DNA of 64,000 nucleotides, taken from the NCBI GenBank assembly GCA_950295325.1, contig OX485803.1, forward strand, positions 16,122,001 through 16,186,000, written 5' to 3'. Below, in pieces: positions 24,096-38,271 of this stretch. Each line of letters starts with the position of its first letter. The first letter of the stretch is position 1. The notes under the pieces are model-generated. The model saw only the letters and a program-made list of their open reading frames with translations, had not been told where the DNA came from and searched no databases. The stretch comes from Polytrichum commune. Taxonomy: Eukaryota; Streptophyta; Polytrichopsida; Polytrichales; Polytrichaceae. Made by a program: the position numbers and the translations under genes.

Positions 24096-24557
24096 TGAAG
24101 TCTTTTTGGTGAAATACCGGGGTTCATTAAAGTAATTGATTTCCGCATGAGTCATTACATGGGCTTTCACTGCCATTGTTTGGCCATCACTCTGGACACA
24201 TGGTCATCACTTCTTGCAAACGGTCACCACTAATCTCAAAGTGAACAATCTTAAGAACCTATGCGTTCACCTTGTACACTTGGTTAAATGTCAAATAATC
24301 ATCAAAATGAAGGGGGACAAGGAGGGACTTTGGAAAAATTAAGAATCTCGCATAAAGGAACGGGACAAGTAAGGAGGGAAGAAAAAGAGCACGATGGAAC
24401 CAAGTAGATCTTAAATGTATTGCTCTATCTCTCATATGCAACCACATATAATACAAACTTTAACATGAGATAGGGTTTTGATACAATTAACTAACTTGAA
24501 TAGTGCATTGGAGGTTTCATAACCTCTCATGCGCATCACCGCCTTTATTGTGTGGAC

Positions 24558-24715
24558 CATAACATTACTTTCAGCTCCGACTATTTGTTTAGTGGGCCCT
24601 CGGTATATAACAATCGGATGCTTGAAAAGCTAGGCAGGAGACTAAGCTTTCCAAGCATCCGATTATTATATTTGTGGGCCCACTGAACAAACAATAAGTG
24701 TTGAGTAATGTTATG
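24558..24715. mobile_element. Palindromic MITE, family C, copy 1
   Basis: The 158-bp element is almost entirely a hairpin with arms of about 72 bp. It begins CATAACATTACTTTCAGCTC and ends TAATGTTATG. Inner arms share GTGGGCCC and ATCGGATGCTTG. The same termini and length occur in the element at 33930-34083. It is non-coding. The fold resembles a miRNA-type precursor, but no expression evidence is available. Confidence 0.75.
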
Positions 24716-27495
24716 ACATTTCAACTGTCAAAGGAAGTACATAGAAATCTAATTTAACCCACACATTCCCTTCAAAAGTCTCAAGGGTGAAGTGTCCCCC
24801 ATTCACGCCGACACATGGTTGGTGTTGTCTCTCTTTCTTTATGGTTTGAGGATATTCATCTTAAAAAGAAACTTAGACCCCTGTAATTGTAAAGGATTGC
24901 ATAAAGAGGTGCGAAGACCTTTGTATAGATACATGTATAGATTACCCAACATGCCATGCTTTGCAAGTTCCATTGTGTGGGCTAGGCTACATAGGAATTC
25001 TCTACACTAATATGTGGAATTCAGTTGCCCAACATCAATTTATTGACATTTCACACTAATTTGAATACATACTACCATGGTAAACAAAAAGCATTAATAA
25101 TTATTGGGGTTGTTATACTAGTTAATAAACTAACTTATAAGTTTTTGTGATTTGCTTTTGACCCAAGGTTATTTGCACAAGTAAGAGGCAACCTATTTGT
25201 GAAGGCAACCTCATTGTACATATTAGTGTAGATATTCCTATGTTGCATAGTGATAAGTCAATGCCAGCTAGTCACCTTGATTAGTCTTTAATATAGTTAT
25301 AGACATTCTAGTGCATTAGAAAATACTCCAACATAATTGTGGATATGTGTTGAACTATACAAATCAATGCACCGCAAGAAGGACAACTTTTTGTACAAAG
25401 ATTGCACACTTTGAAATCTTTAAATCCTACGACAAAAATTCCAAACCAACTCCATTAGCTCGGTTAGAGGGATAAAAGACCACACAAGGTTCACCTCAAG
25501 GAATCAAACCCAACACCCTTTGAAGCCAATAAACACACCTAGCCATCATAAAACCCACTCTCAATCCACCCACATAAAAACAAAACACACTAATACACAA
25601 GCCTCAAACAACAAAGGACTCTCTTTGGCCCCCTCCTTGTTGTATACCAAAACGGAGCACCTTCGACATGAGGCAACAACACTTGGTCCATAACCCATGA
25701 TCTGTAAATCCAATTCAGGTTCATGTATGAGCTCGTGAATATGATAAGGTGAAGCATCCCTCATTCACACCAAGTTGAACACAAGTGGTCGGTGTTGTCT
25801 CCCCTCCATAACATTGCTCAGGCGACTAAGGTAGCCAACCCATTCCTAATCAACTAACAGTTTAGCATATTTGTGGTTTAGGTATGATTGGAGGAAAAAA
25901 TCCTCGTGTAGAGCAATAGAAATACAAAGCAATCTTTTTGTTCATATAGTTTTTTTCACAATAACCAAATGATTATGAAAGTCCTAAGTGCATATTCTCT
26001 TTGACCTTTACTCATGTTATAGGCTACCCTCTATCCAATCATTGATCAAGCAAGACCGAGAACGCTTGATTCATGTTATCAATAATTGTGGCATCTTTAA
26101 TGCTTGCAATCTAAACCTAGTTGTCAACTTTGCCATTGACATTTCGCCGAGTTAGACATCGGCCATGACATGTCAACACTAATTAGAGAATGATATTGTG
26201 TTACATAGTAATAGGTTGGCCTAAGCTGCTAAAATGGGGTGATGGTTGGGAATGGGTTTGTTGCCTTAATCATGCTCCCTACTAGGCTAGACCAAAATAA
26301 TAAACAAGAATTTGCAATTTGGTGAGGGAAGCCCACACGGTTGCTCACTCTTACAAAGTAAAAAATACTCAAGTTGAGTATTGTTTATTTTCCTTAACCC
26401 CCACACTGGTCCCTTCCCATACTCACACGTTATCACACACTTCAAAGCTGACAACATCACCTACAAAGAACCAACAATCCATCATAACTAAGAATTGAAC
26501 CTAGAATAGAAAATCGTGCCATCCATATAGTATGCATAAACCATACAAACACACCCATTGGGTCAAAAAAACATACCCAACAAATGAACGTCATTGCCAA
26601 CACTTTACAAATCCCCACTATGTTCCACCAAGTCACACCACCCACACCAATAGACACACTAATATACTACAATACAAAGTGGGCTAAACTAACATACCCC
26701 CCTCCCCCAATCATTCAAACAAAAGAGATCCCCTCAAGGAGGTGACTATCAGAACTTTAGAAACCACATGAGATAAAAAAAATTAGATCAATTTAATTTG
26801 TTGAGGGTAAAAATTATAGTTTCTTTAGATCTACCATAGCATTGGAAACATGTCCCCTACATGTTTATATGTAAACTAGGGTGATGAATAATTCCTTCAT
26901 TTTAGTATTCAGTAGAAGAAAATTAGGGTTGTAGATATTGAATCCCCCTAAAAGTGTGTAGTAGGATCAATAAGATAATTATGGCTTTTGTATTAAGCTT
27001 TCTTGTACTTGAATGCAATTTTTTTTCGGAGTAGGTAGTTTTGCAAAATTCTATGTCTTGTCACAACCAATTGTAATTCTTGCTTTATTCTGTCTGTGTT
27101 TACAACTTGTCTATGTTAGCGTGTATATTTTATTATCTCCATGTTTATTGGTAACCCTTTAATTAGTACCCAAATATTATTGGTTGTGTTTTGAATGATA
27201 TTTTAATTGAAACCAATTGAATGATAAGATGGATGGTATGGAATGGTTGTTGCTCACATAGTCGAATTTGCAATGTTGTAGTATTCCGTCCACTATTTGG
27301 TATTTGTATGATTTATAGAAAAATATGGTGCCAAAATTTAGCCTTTCTAAATGACTACAAATAAATATAGGGTGCTAAAAATTACATCAAAGTAACTTTA
27401 TATCTACAAATAAGGCAAGAAAAAATATTGAGAGGTGCATAAATATCCCCTCGTTAAATACCCCATTATCACACATGTTTACAAAATTTAAGGGG
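24716..27495. other. Intergenic DNA, nothing recognised
   Basis: About 2.8 kb of AT-rich sequence with only short, unsupported frames on both strands. A strand-asymmetric, C/A-rich composition appears from about 25.4 to 26.7 kb. I see no gene, RNA gene or bounded repeat. Confidence 0.5.
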
Positions 27496-27501
27496 GTGTG
27501 A

Positions 27502-28503
27502 TTGCCCCGAGGAGATCCCATTGATTGTCAACCTAGAACAATGCCTACCCTTGAATATCCACCACAACATTGCTACTACACAGACATGTCATTCACACCA
27601 CCTAAAGAAACAACCAGTGGACAATGGAAACGTGAAAAAACATGCTACAATATATATAACCCTTTCAAAGACCTAAAATTTACACGAAAACTCCAGGACT
27701 ACAAAACATACTACGTGTAGAAATGATGGCCATGCATCACACCCTCCAACTCCTCACCACAAATTACCGTGATGAACCAACCCATATATTGACAAACTGC
27801 CTTAATGTCCTATACCTCTTAAATACCCAAATCAAACATCCTACTATGCATAACAACCACCCAAACAAAAATATCCTAGACGATATGTTTAAAATGTTAA
27901 TATCCTACACACAAATTATCACACTCCACAGAATAAAAGCCCACACTAACATCAATGGAAATGAACACGCATACACACTAGCCAAACATGGACACCAATT
28001 AGACCACAAAGATGCTGCAACACCATACAAATACACACACCCTACACCATGCTACTTCCAAAACGATTGGTGGCACTCAATGTAAGAGACAAAGACAAAG
28101 GTCCCATCAGATACCTTGGGAAACACATCCTTAAATAAAAAAACAAGCCTAAATATATTATGAACTGGACAATGTATGGTTCATGCCCGAAAGCAACTCT
28201 TCTTCAGTAGAGAAGCCTACCCATCAAAAAACATGCCCTATTTGTAACTCATCATATGCGGACACATGGCTACATGTACGACTAGAATGCAAACAACAAC
28301 ATATTCATGCACTAATATTAAAAAGACACGACAAAGTTGTATGGGAACTACATAAACTCATCTTATTGACTAAAATAATAAAACAATACACGCTTATGAA
28401 CATGGGAACCTATAACGGAATACCTCGAGAAAGCATTGTACCAACATGTGCTACTACCGGGCACATGTGGTACCCAAAGATGTCACTGCAACACCACGTT
28501 TAG
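27502..28503 (+). pseudogene. LINE 3' end: decayed RNase H domain and zinc-knuckle tail
   Basis: Three consecutive frames carry remnants of a non-LTR retrotransposon ORF2 C-terminus. The first has YTDMSFTPP, the first RNase H strand with its catalytic Asp. The second begins MMAMHHTLQL (the Glu helix, broken by a stop just before) and continues ILTNCLNVLYLL, where the usual Asp of TDSLNVL is Asn, then ITLHRIKAHTNINGNEHAY, where the usual final Asp is Tyr. The third has CPICNSSYADTWLHVRLECK, a CCHC-type tail typical of plant LINEs. Frameshifts, stops and substituted catalytic positions show that it is dead. G is strongly depleted on this strand, consistent with C-to-T decay of the opposite strand. 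Confidence 0.75.
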
Positions 28504-29039
28504 ACCATACATATTGTGCGCCACATGCCACCCATACAACCACCCCCCACCCGAAACCCCTACACCATAACTCACTGTACAAATTATAGAAATTACGTAC
28601 TGTAATGATAGTTTTGCTACAAAAAAACCCTCACTAGGAAAACTATCAAATATCAACCACCCATCAGTAACATCACATCAAGAGGATAAAACGTAGCGCC
28701 ACTCATGGTCCTAGTTGCATGCGCTAGAGCCACAACACATATCTCATGAATGAAAATCTTAAGAACATAATTGAAAATCCCTATTACAAAAATCAAGAAT
28801 ACATTCAAACAAATAAACATAATTGCTGCACAATATGCACATTCTTTACTAGTCCATAAGTGAAGAGTAGAGAATAGACAACCTATCACACACCTCTAGA
28901 ACTTGCCATAAATAAACTAACAAAGAAATAAACCGGTATATTTAATAAACAAAATTACTCTACCCCCTTAATATTACTAGATTCTAGAGCATATCCTACC
29001 AAGGACAATTACATAATGCTGGTAATTGTTAATGGTTAC
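28504..29039. other. Intergenic DNA
   Basis: Probably the 3' untranslated remainder of the LINE for the first 100-150 bases; then AT-rich DNA without recognisable content. Confidence 0.4.
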
Positions 29040-29185
29040 TAATTACTACATATAGTGTCTACTCCTTGCAAGGGGTGAAGTAGTTTCATATTCAATACCA
29101 TTGCCCCTTCGCCATGGCCAAGGATGTGCTACGAACAAACACTTTATTCACTCTGGCCTCTTCAAAGACCAAAGTTCTTCTTCTT
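29040..29185 (+). mobile_element. SINE relic with CTT-repeat tail
   Basis: The sequence ACGAACAAACACTTTATTCA followed by CTCTGGCC parallels ACGAACGGACATTTTATTCA followed by CGCTGGCC in the SINE at 23732-24095. It is followed by a GACCAAAGTT version of the GACCGGAGTT end and a CTT trinucleotide run. The 5' promoter part is missing or too diverged to see. Confidence 0.55.
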
Positions 29186-31189
<2,004 letters not shown>

Positions 31190-31739
31190 AATTCACTTGA
31201 ATGAATTGATGTTTGTTTTAATATGTTAATCATAGCTATAAATAATTTTCATCCATTGACTTCTCAATCATCCACGCTCCTTAGTCTTGGACATCCTTTC
31301 ATGCATTTTTCATCATCCTCAAATCCTCTTTTCCAATTAGTTCGTTAAAAGCTGAGGTCAAAAATTTTGATTGTATTCAAAAGAGGCGGAAACAATTGCC
31401 TTAGTAGATAAACAGTAGTAATCAAAGTGATAACATTGACCACATAGGTATCCAAATTCCAAAGACACGAGAGATTCGTTCCGATTTAGGGTCCATTTCC
31501 CCCTTCACAAATTTTGTGCCATCTCGATTTCATATTAGATCCCCCACAATGTTCAATGGTTACAATAGGTACTATAATTACAAGTCGATTCGATTCTTTG
31601 CCACAAATTCGGAACCTCCAAAAACATAGAAAGCCACAATGAGTCCGTCCATCATCTCTTCAAGAAGTACTCCCATCTACATTGATTCGTGCAATTAGAT
31701 TGCCCCACACCAATTTATCGACATTCTACACTAGTTTGG

Positions 31740-31770
<31 letters not shown>

Positions 31771-33152
31771 CATGGATTTAAAAAAACACCAATTTACTTT
31801 GTTTTACATGTTTCTTTAATTGGTTGCCACACGGATTGTGAAATGAACTCTTAAGTTTTTTATAAGTGATGATTTTCACTTAAGGTGATTGGCATGGGTA
31901 AAGAAGTCACCTATTCACAAAGACAATCTAATTGCACATACCAGTGATACATATTGATGACTCCATGAATACGACCTATTGATATGAAAGTGGTCTAAAG
32001 TGGAGGTCATCTCTCTCTCTCTCTCTCTCTCTCTCAGACACACACACACACACTTAAATTAGTGTTTTTCAAGCACATAAAGGCCCATCTTCACAGGGCT
32101 TTACCAAATAACCAAAGTCTTTGCTAAAAACCAGGTGAAGTTTTGTCGTTTATAGCCGAAACACCCGGCTATCCCAATGCACTTAAAAGAACTTGCTTTG
32201 GAGATTTTCGAGCAGGTTTTAGTTAAGCAATTTTCACACATGTTCATTGTTTTATCTACCGAGCAATGACATGTTGGATAAATTTCGTCCCATCCTCAAA
32301 TACCTTAGCACTCATCATTTTACCATCAGTTTTTGTCAATGAAGCTCATCGTGCCCTCATAGCTAAGATAAAAAACAACCAATCACAAGGTCAGGAGGTG
32401 ACACTTTTGAAGAGCATACATTGTTGCCTCACGTCTAGGTGCCGATGGGAGGGTCGGTGGTTGAGGCTTTAAACCCTTTACTTTTAAACCATTTGCCACA
32501 TCCTTTGCCAACTAGGCTCAGGACTAGAGAGTGTCGATGGTGTGAAGGCCATGTTCTTATTAGAACCAACTTTTAGGCTTAGCGAGATTCAAGTGGGAAA
32601 AGGGGCATTAGTTGGAGAGGTTGCACGGCTTTTGAAACACGAGTATCTTAATGACGCTTCCACTTTGAGAAAGGGGAAAGAAACGACCCAACAAAATGTA
32701 GGATATTCCGAGCTAAAATACATGGAAATTGCACATATTCCTCCCGAGTCCGAGTCATATTGGCCCGGTTGAACTTGTCAACCACCCACTCAATTTCAAA
32801 TTCGTGGCACACATAACAAGAAGATTTTTCCTCAATTTGAATAAGCAAAGTTTGAAAAATGCAAAGGGTATTAAAAGAAAAAAAGGGGGAGGGCCTGGGA
32901 GGGAAGCCTGGGCAGAGGGCGCATGACTCATCACTTTCCCTTTCCCTTACCACTTGGCCCCCCAGAATGGGAACATCCAAGGGAACAGTGTTGGGAACTC
33001 CGTTCTGCCACGTGGACGATGACGTGGACACCACGCACCCATTCATCCATCCATCCATGTTTCAACTGAGTTTCATCTACTGTTCATCCATATTCAAAGT
33101 GACTTCGTCAGAGGAAATATGTATCCGCAAACTTAGCACAAGCTTACACGAA
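31190..33152. other. Intergenic DNA with microsatellites
   Basis: Contains the AT and CT/CA tracts at 31739-31767 and 32011-32052. The part from about 32260 to 33060 has higher G+C and longer overlapping frames (up to 136 codons on the minus strand), but no domain or splice-consistent model that I recognise. Confidence 0.45.
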
Positions 33153-33649
33153 GGACCGCTTTACACCTAGAGGCCAAGCCCATTCCCCTTGAGGCTGATT
33201 GCATGAAATTTTAGCCCCTTTTAGGTTGGAGGCCAGCCTCGACTTCACATTACAATAAGATTATAATGGGGGCCAATTTTTCTATATGTAAAGGTCCTAG
33301 GGTCAAGAAACTAGGTTGATTCAATAAATCTAGCATAATCCAACAAATCTAGCATAATCTAGCATAGAGCTGTTCATATTTCCACATAATCCAATGGATA
33401 TGGTTTGCTAAAAAAATCATATTTTATTTTTAAAAAAATTATTTGAAATTTGACATTGGTCCCAATTCAATGAGCTCGGCATGTGTCATACCTTGCATTT
33501 TTTTATTAAGAAATTCATACCACCAAATCGGCCCGGCCTCTAGGTGTAAAGGGGTTCACGGCCGATTTTAGACTTTTGGCCAATCACAAGTGAGGATTTC
33601 ACGCCTCTTACACAATGAATTGGCCCGGCCTCTAGGTGTAAAGTGGTCC
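33153..33649. mobile_element. TIR element, GGACCGCTTTACACCTAGAG ends
   Basis: The left end GGACCGCTTTACACCTAGAG is mirrored by the right end, which on the complement reads GGACCACTTTACACCTAGAG. The element is about 497 bp long. A second internal copy of the right end lies at about 33532-33556, suggesting a nested or partially duplicated end. It is non-coding. Confidence 0.75.
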
Positions 33650-33784
33650 TAAATATTGGACTCAGTGTCATCAGTTCCACTTGTTTTGCTCCATATTAAT
33701 TGGAAGGTGCCCGTGCAGTGTCACCCACACTAAATGTGAGCCTAACATTCTTCGTCATTCCTTGTTAAAAAAAAATAGGGCATT

Positions 33785-34197
33785 TTATGTTGACAATGTT
33801 GCAAGCGTTGTCATAGACTGAGTGATTTTTCATCCAAATTTCAATCATCCATGACAACATTACATTTCGATATGTTAGGATGCACAACATACGAAACCTT
33901 GTTTCAATAGGTGGCATTTGGATCAACTACATAACATTATTCACATCCATAACTATGTTTTGTGGGACTGACAATATTCCACATAACATTTTACATTCAA
34001 ACTGGATATTGGGGAATATGGGAATATTATGTGGAATATTGTCAATCCCACAATACATTGTTATGGATTTCATTAATGTTATGTAAAAGTAAGTTGGGAT
34101 GATAGTATCCGTAAACGTTTTCATAGGAAGCGTCATTACAAAAGTTACCTCGATGACATGAAATACCATATGACACTAATCACAATACTCATTGTAG
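33785..34197 (-). mobile_element. MITE family A, copy 3, interrupted by a second MITE
   Basis: Read on the minus strand this matches 1868-2100 and 36609-36830, including GTCATGGATGATTGAAATTT and GACATGAAATACCATATGAC-type phrases, and ends in a weakened TIR at 34197. The other end is missing. A 154-bp palindromic element (33930-34083) lies within it, so family C is younger than this copy. Confidence 0.65.
33930..34083. mobile_element. Palindromic MITE, family C, copy 2
   Basis: The element begins CATAACATTATTCACATCCA and ends TAATGTTATG. The arms of about 62 bp are nearly perfect reverse complements, sharing GACAATATTCCACATAA. It is flanked by TA on both sides and inserted in a family A MITE. 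Termini and size match 24558-24715. Confidence 0.75.
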
Positions 34198-34204
34198 TCT
34201 TTTG

Positions 34205-34755
34205 AAGTTATTTTTATTTTGGAAGTAAACACAACTTCACAACACCATACTAAGAGTCGTGACCATGAAACTCTAAGGTCCCTTTGAAAATGCATCCATC
34301 CAAAGGCCTTATTGTGGGAAATAGAAATACAAATTTTACATCTGATGGGTCCTCGAGCTCAATGTAAACTCACACATGGGACTTATGTTGAGGTGTTGGA
34401 ACATGTTTTATGGATGATCCAAAACAACAAGTTATCCAAATCCCCGCTATGGCAAAATAATATTTCCAGGAGCCAACAACAATTTGATTGCTTGTCATGC
34501 CCCCTAGTTTTGCAATATGTCCATCTCTTTATGATGGGGCCTGATGCAATATCCGATAGATCACAAAACATTATCCACTTGGTGCCATGTAGGACTCCAT
34601 GTGGATTTTTCAATCGTTCGATTTTGGGTGGTCCCTTTGAGCTCTATTGTAAAGTGAACTTGGACAATCTCCAATTCTTTAACGAATCACATTATTTGTA
34701 TATCACATGTTGTGGGTCCTCAAGCTTTAGTGTACAATGGCCTTCGATGTCACTT
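34205..34755. repeat. Diverged relative of the TIR element at 7996-8498
   Basis: Shared phrases in the same order: GTCGTGACCATGAAACTCT, then GGTGCCATGTAGGACTCCAT, then GGTCCCT and AACTTGGAC. Ends are too worn to define. A 148-codon frame over part of this lacks any recognisable domain and is attributed to chance. Confidence 0.5.
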
Positions 34756-36608
34756 TAGTCTTGTCAGGGTTTTCATTCTTAAGGGTGAGCTTGCATTAGG
34801 GTATGGGTCCAAGAAACTTGTAGTTCAAAACACTCCTCAATGAATCTTATCATTGGAATCAAGATTGGACTCGAACCTTTAAAACGTCCCTCGAACTAGG
34901 AGAGGTGTTTTCTTGAGTGGAGACAATCCAGATTTGGTGGGAGAGTAATGTCACACAACGCCACTTCGTTTAATTAAATCTTGGACCCAAACCCTAATGT
35001 AAACTTCTTGGGTCCAAAGACATTATCAAGACCAATAAGCGCGTGTTGATTTTTGAAGTTCTTTGATCTCATACCCTTTCGTAAACCCACACTCATGTTC
35101 AGGTAAGTGAGTCTCACTCACTTGCTCACTGTAAAACCTGCACCTACAATGATTGAGTTTGGATCTTAGAATGGAAACCAAAACATCATACATTTAGAAG
35201 AGAATGGACCACATGTTCATAATTTGTTAACCATTTCAAGTTCAATAGTCAACATTGATTTGGGAACCTATATGGTTGCATAATAGGAAAGAGAATCTTC
35301 ACATTGATAATACATGAGATATGCATACGAGCATCCCATAATTATGAGAAAAATGGCTACAAACACAATTTAGATCTACTAATCATCTTGCATTGATTTG
35401 GTGTTCCATATGCCAAAAGAAGTGGGTGCATAGCTAGAAGTGTCCGTTTAAGGCATGCTTACCTCATAATGCGTGGATCTCGATCCATTAGGGGGTCAAA
35501 GGTTTGGGAAACTCCAAAACATGTATAAACTACAATGACACCAACCAATAAGATAACGAGGGGTACTAAGGTAGGCGGGGATATATGTACATTTATTGTC
35601 ACTTAAAATCAAGTGTTAGTCACATAGTAAGACACGTGTGTGTTAGTCAATTTTTTTTTTGGGTTGTTGTTTTGTGTGTGTTCTTCAAGTGGTACACATT
35701 CGATTTACACAACAAAAGTTGCATTTCATTAGAAAATCTAGGAATCATCATCAACAAAAATGAAATCACATATTGAAACTACATTATTTTGGTTACACTT
35801 ATTGACATTAGATGTGTATTGATTCTTTGAAATACATACCTAAACATTCAAATTGTGTTGACTATCGAATATATCGTGGTTTAATGATTTTGAGCACGTA
35901 GACCAAATTCTTTGAGACACGGTCTCTATTGTCCAATACATCCTTCAATATGGTTTCACGTATGAAGATTGTCCAAGGAGTGCACACACTACCTAATTCT
36001 CCTACAAGATTTATTCTAGCACAATTCCATATCTTCCTAGCCCTTTTCTCTCATTCATTGTTGGTATTTAAAATACAACTGTTTGTGGAGGTCCCAAACT
36101 AATGACTTATGTGATCACTTAACCCTTTTATTGTCCCAAGGTGCATTGCAACGAACTTGAAATCTTCATACCACTCTTACTGTTGAGGGCATTTGAGCTC
36201 ACTATTATCAATATTTATTTTGATTGATCTAGTTTCATGCAAAAGTCATTTTCATAACGAAGGCGTGGGAACAAAAATATCATCATTCGGACAAAATTTG
36301 AGACGATCTGACTGTTGCAAAGTTGAAGTTATTTACTTGGGGCAACTTCGTGAAAATCTTATTTGAATGACGTAGATCCTCTATTAAACTACACTCACCT
36401 GTATAAAAAATGGAAAATTATCAATGAGATTTTGAATTAAAAAAATCGAAGTTCATTCGCCACTTCTAGAGGCAGTCAACGTTCATTGACCAAATGATGT
36501 GAAGGGTTGTGGACACATGGCGCTAGACTTTCATGCGCCCACTAAAGCATTTTTTAACATGAAAGAGGAGGTTGGTAACTAGGCTTGGATTTGAGAAGAT
36601 GAGAGTAG
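34756..36608. other. Intergenic DNA, nothing recognised
   Basis: AT-rich DNA with short frames only; no bounded repeat identified. Confidence 0.5.
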
Positions 36609-36976
36609 CTACATTGATATGATATTTAATGTCATATGGTATTTGATGTCACTATGGTGACTTTTTGGATGACACTTCTCATAAATAAGTGAACAAATAT
36701 TGTTGTGAATGATGGATATGTTCATCCACTAGCCAAAACCATGCCTTCTCTTGTCAGCAACTTGTGATGAAATATTGGCATGGATGGTTGAAATTTGGAT
36801 GAAAAATCAATTGGTAAGTGACAATATTATAATCTATAAACCCCCCAAAAAATTACAAGGAATGACAAATAATTATGGGTTAACATTTAGTGTTGATGAC
36901 GCTATATTGTGGTTTCCAATTAGTATTGAGCAAGACATTTAGAATCTGGTGACACTAAATATCTACATTTCGTGTA
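36609..36976. mobile_element. MITE family A, copy 2
   Basis: About 368 bp, collinear with 1868-2246 over its whole length. It begins CTACATTGATATGATATTTA and ends with a GTGTAG terminus. Both copies share CTTCTCTTGTCAGCAACTTG internally. It is non-coding. Confidence 0.75.
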
Positions 36977-37149
36977 GTTGGCACATACGAACCCTACCCC
37001 ACTGGAATTTATCTACATTTGGGTGGGTTTGTCCTTATATCCCCACTAGAATATAGTGGGTGAGTGGTCTACATGGAAACTCACCCTTAGAACACTTTCC
37101 CAACAAGAGATGGCCCCTTGGGTCACAGGGGGGGGGGGTCAAAATTGTG

Positions 37150-38260
37150 TGGAGAGTTGGAAGACATGACCCGTAATATTTAGGGTCGAGCAGCTCAATC
37201 ATCATGCAATGCTCTACTCCAAGGGAGCACATGTCACCAAGGGCGGAGCCAAGGGGGGGGGGGTAAGGTTCTACAAGTGATGTTTGGGGGGGGGGGGGAG
37301 TGGCAATTGGAATGCACGTTATTTTTAGAAAAAAAACTTAATTTGACCTCTCACATCTTTCCAAATTAAAAATGATTGTGAAATATGCGTGACTAGCAAT
37401 TTCTAACACAAAGAGACAATTGCCAACTTGAGCCAACTGTTCAAAATGTATGTGCAGTTGGAAGTGTCCACAATAGGGCCACATTGAACCTTGTTATTTA
37501 GGGACAAAGGAGCTCAATATTCATTACACACAACGTTCTACATGGGAACACATGTGACCGTACATGCCCATTAGTGTAGGAAAGCAATGGGGAATGTGTA
37601 GGTATGGAATGAAAAGAATCTATGTGATTACAAAGAATCTTCACTTTTGACCTCTCTTAGCATTTTCATATTAGTTCCGATTGTGAAACCTAACACGAGA
37701 ATCTATGGTGATTTGCAATGCTAACACGATGAGAGTATTCCCAATGTAATCCAACATTCAAAATTGTTTGTGAAGTTGGAAGTGTCCACAATAGAGCCAC
37801 ATTTTACTTTAGACTTTAGGAATGGAGGAGCTCAATATTCATTTCACATGACATCATACATGGGAACACATGTCAATGCACATGACCATTACTGCAAACA
37901 TCAATAAAGAACATGTAAGTATGAAATGGCAATGGGATTATATGTGATTACAAAGAATCTTCACTTTGACCTCTCATATCTTTTTCAAATTAACTCCGAT
38001 TATGAAACTTGAAATGAAAATTTGTGTGATTTATAATTTCTAACATGATGAGACAATTCCCAATCTGATCCAACGGTCTAAAATGTCTGCGGAGTTGGAA
38101 GAGCCCACAACATGGCCACATTGAACCTTAGTCTTTAGGGGCGGTGGAGCTCCGCGGTCATTACACGGAACGCTCTACACGGGGAACCTAGGTCACCATC
38201 CGGGAACAGGGATGTAGAACGTGATAGGGAACACGTAGGTATGAAATGACGATGGGAACG
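37150..38260. repeat. ~310-bp tandem array abutting the TIMELESS promoter
   Basis: Copies start at GTTGGAAG-type landmarks at 37156, 37457, 37775 and 38094 (spacings 301, 318 and 319). The last is partial. Shared phrases are GGCCACATTGAACC, GGAGCTC, CATTACAC and ATGGGAACAC. The promoter-proximal copy is rich in CpG (about eleven sites in 38094-38260), while the same positions in the middle copies are TG or CA. Poly-G runs interrupt or precede the array at 37128-37138, 37252-37263 and 37286-37300. Confidence 0.9.
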
Positions 38261-38263
38261 TGG

Positions 38264-38271
38264 TTTCCCGC
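38264..38271 (+). promoter_or_regulatory. Candidate E2F site upstream of TIMELESS
   Basis: The octamer TTTCCCGC is the canonical E2F/DP binding form and is followed by GCCG. It lies about 660 bp upstream of the start codon, at the boundary between the tandem array and unique leader sequence. TIMELESS is a replication-fork gene, a class often driven by E2F in S phase, so the placement makes sense. Binding is inferred only. Confidence 0.5.

Noticed and set aside
32648-33058. 136-codon minus-strand frame
   Set aside because: No recognisable motif, no splice-consistent neighbours, and the sequence is partly low-complexity; chance opening in a GC-richer patch.
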